60,000 bases of DNA, from positions 262,248,574-262,308,573 of the forward strand of contig NC_081407.1 of NCBI RefSeq assembly GCF_030272615.1, read 5' to 3'. Position numbers and translations under genes: made by a program. A model generated the notes under the pieces. It was not told the origin of the DNA. It saw only the letters and a list, made by a program, of their open reading frames with translations, and ran no database searches. Each line of letters starts with the position of its first letter. Position 1 is the stretch's first letter. Origin of the DNA: Cryptomeria japonica (Eukaryota > Streptophyta > Pinopsida > Cupressales > Cupressaceae). Positions 58,860 to 60,000 of the stretch are shown piece by piece.

Positions 58860-60000
58860 CTATAATGGCAACCATTCATCCTTGGGGGGAAAAACCCATG
58901 CCTCTAAATTCTCAAAATGCTGATCTAGACAAATCACCTCGTCAAAAGGTAAGGGTGCTAGTTCATCCTGAACTAGCTTTAGGAGAGAAAAGAGTTGGGC
59001 CAGAGGGTGTAAAAGACATTCGACCTCATTCACCGAAATAGGATTGCCCAGGCACTACAGGAAAGTTCTATCTTGTTGCAAATGCTCAACCTGGCTCAAA
59101 AATTTCTCAATTCCTAACATAGTACCATCTGTGCAAAAAGGAGAAGGCAGGTCCAATGAAACAAACCTCTCTATACGCTGCTTGATATCCAGAACTGAAA
59201 ACTGTAGGGGGGCAAGAGCTATCAAAACCTGCATGATTACCCAATGCCGATTGATGAAAACATTTGTCTTTCTAATCAATTGCCGATGGTCCGCAATCCC
59301 TCTTTCCCTTAATTCTTCATCTTGAGCAGAATACAACAGCTGGATAAGATCCTGGGCTACTGGGAGTTTAAGACTGATGACAAGCATAGAACTGTTAATG
59401 AGGGCATTGGCCTCAGTACAGAGGGATTGTGCCTCACTAAGGAATCTTAACATGGGTTGCAGCGAAGGGCAGTATTGTTTTACCTTTTCCCAATGGGAAA
59501 CACATAACTCCATTAAAACAGGGGAAAAGTCTTGAGAAATCTTTACAGGGGGAGGAATATTTAGCAATTGCAAGACTTCCTCATTCTTTGTTGCTACTTC
59601 ACCTTGCAGCTCTCAGCACTTATTTTATTTGGTGACCACTTGGATTTCCAACACAAGGATCATTGCACTCCTATCTTGTGCCATTTTTCAGAGTTGCACG
59701 ACACAATCCTATTCTTGACGCAGCAAAACCTCCATATCTTGCAATTTCTTCTCGGCTAGCTCCAAACTAATCCCTTTTCCGTGCAACTCTGCTTCAAAAT
59801 TTGATTTGTCCTTGAAGAGAGTGACCTAGGTGTCACTCAATTGTCAAGCATATTCCTCCTTTAGGCGGATCTCCTCACGCAGCTATGCCTACATTTGTGT
59901 GGCATCTCTAGAAGCTGCTTTTAGCTACTGAATTTCTTGATCTCTTTCCTGCAATTCTTTCAAGGCCACATTTCTGGTTGCCTCCTGACCTTTCAATTTT
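58860..60000 (-). pseudogene. Coiled-coil protein of unknown family, C-terminal part (runs off right edge)
   Basis: Read leftward from 60000: a charged coiled coil (NVALKELQERDQEIQ, EAELHGKGISLELAEKKLQD) with several in-frame stops, nearly all where CAG or CGA would give a sensible residue. A clean 172-codon stretch follows (59573-59055; ELCVSHWEKVKQYCPSLQ, LIQLLYSAQDEELRERGI). After one stop at 59055 the frame continues (VNEVECLLHPLAQLFSLLKLV, DELAPLPFDEVICLDQHFENL) to a natural-looking end EWLPL and stop at 58860. The layout and several words resemble the C-terminal half of 22161-24358 (ILQVVYNANDSYLASKGL; LGEIVMSSHSSKYGLLKKLQL). Family not recognised; could be a transposon passenger or a host gene relic. 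Confidence 0.55.

Overview
This window is intergenic, repeat-dense plant nuclear DNA. It is built almost entirely of nested, decayed LTR retrotransposons: Ty3/Gypsy Tat-like elements, Ty3/Gypsy chromoviruses and Ty1/Copia elements. It also holds one hAT transposon relic, a complete TRIM, microsatellites and a long polypyrimidine/polypurine block. I see no intact host gene, tRNA, rRNA, CRISPR array or prokaryotic feature. The nesting depth, absence of host genes and many solo LTRs suggest a large-genome seed plant. A gymnosperm is plausible but cannot be proved from this sequence.

Layout. 1-6037: two tandem, degraded Tat-like Gypsy copies (A and B), each with LTR and gag. 6038-13440: a Copia solo LTR inside copy B gag, itself holding a chromovirus (7353-13430, target duplication GTTGC). 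13441-14590: the rest of copy B (gag, protease), with a small antisense Copia fragment. 15199-16262: inverted Copia LTR piece. 16267-21434: hAT transposon with promoter, leader intron and broken transposase, split by a Copia solo LTR (17928-19435). 22161-24358: antisense G-patch/coiled-coil pseudogene of unknown family. 24359-25064: Copia LTR piece. 25065-43714: a Tat-lineage Gypsy (gag end, protease, G-patch, RT, RNase H, second RNase H, integrase, then an antisense plant-mobile-domain reading frame, tandem repeats, PPT and 3' LTR). It is interrupted by a full-length Copia (27405-34956, duplication CTATG) and a Copia solo LTR (38593-39767). 43747-44934: Gypsy solo LTR in an AT array. 46190-57700: a pyrimidine-rich block followed by a purine-rich block, broken by a Copia LTR (47222-50639, duplication TCCTC) that holds a TRIM (48045-48387, duplication ATAGT), and by a second chromovirus (51194-57367, duplication GAGAC). 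58860-60000: antisense coiled-coil pseudogene resembling the one at 22161-24358.

The elements do not work together as a pathway; they record successive insertions. The target duplications, and reading frames that stay open when an insertion is mentally removed, give a relative order of events. Inactivation is largely by point mutation. In the full-length Copia the 1365-codon polyprotein frame has no frameshift, and nearly all of its stops sit where the family has glutamine or arginine codons, as expected from deamination of methylated cytosine.
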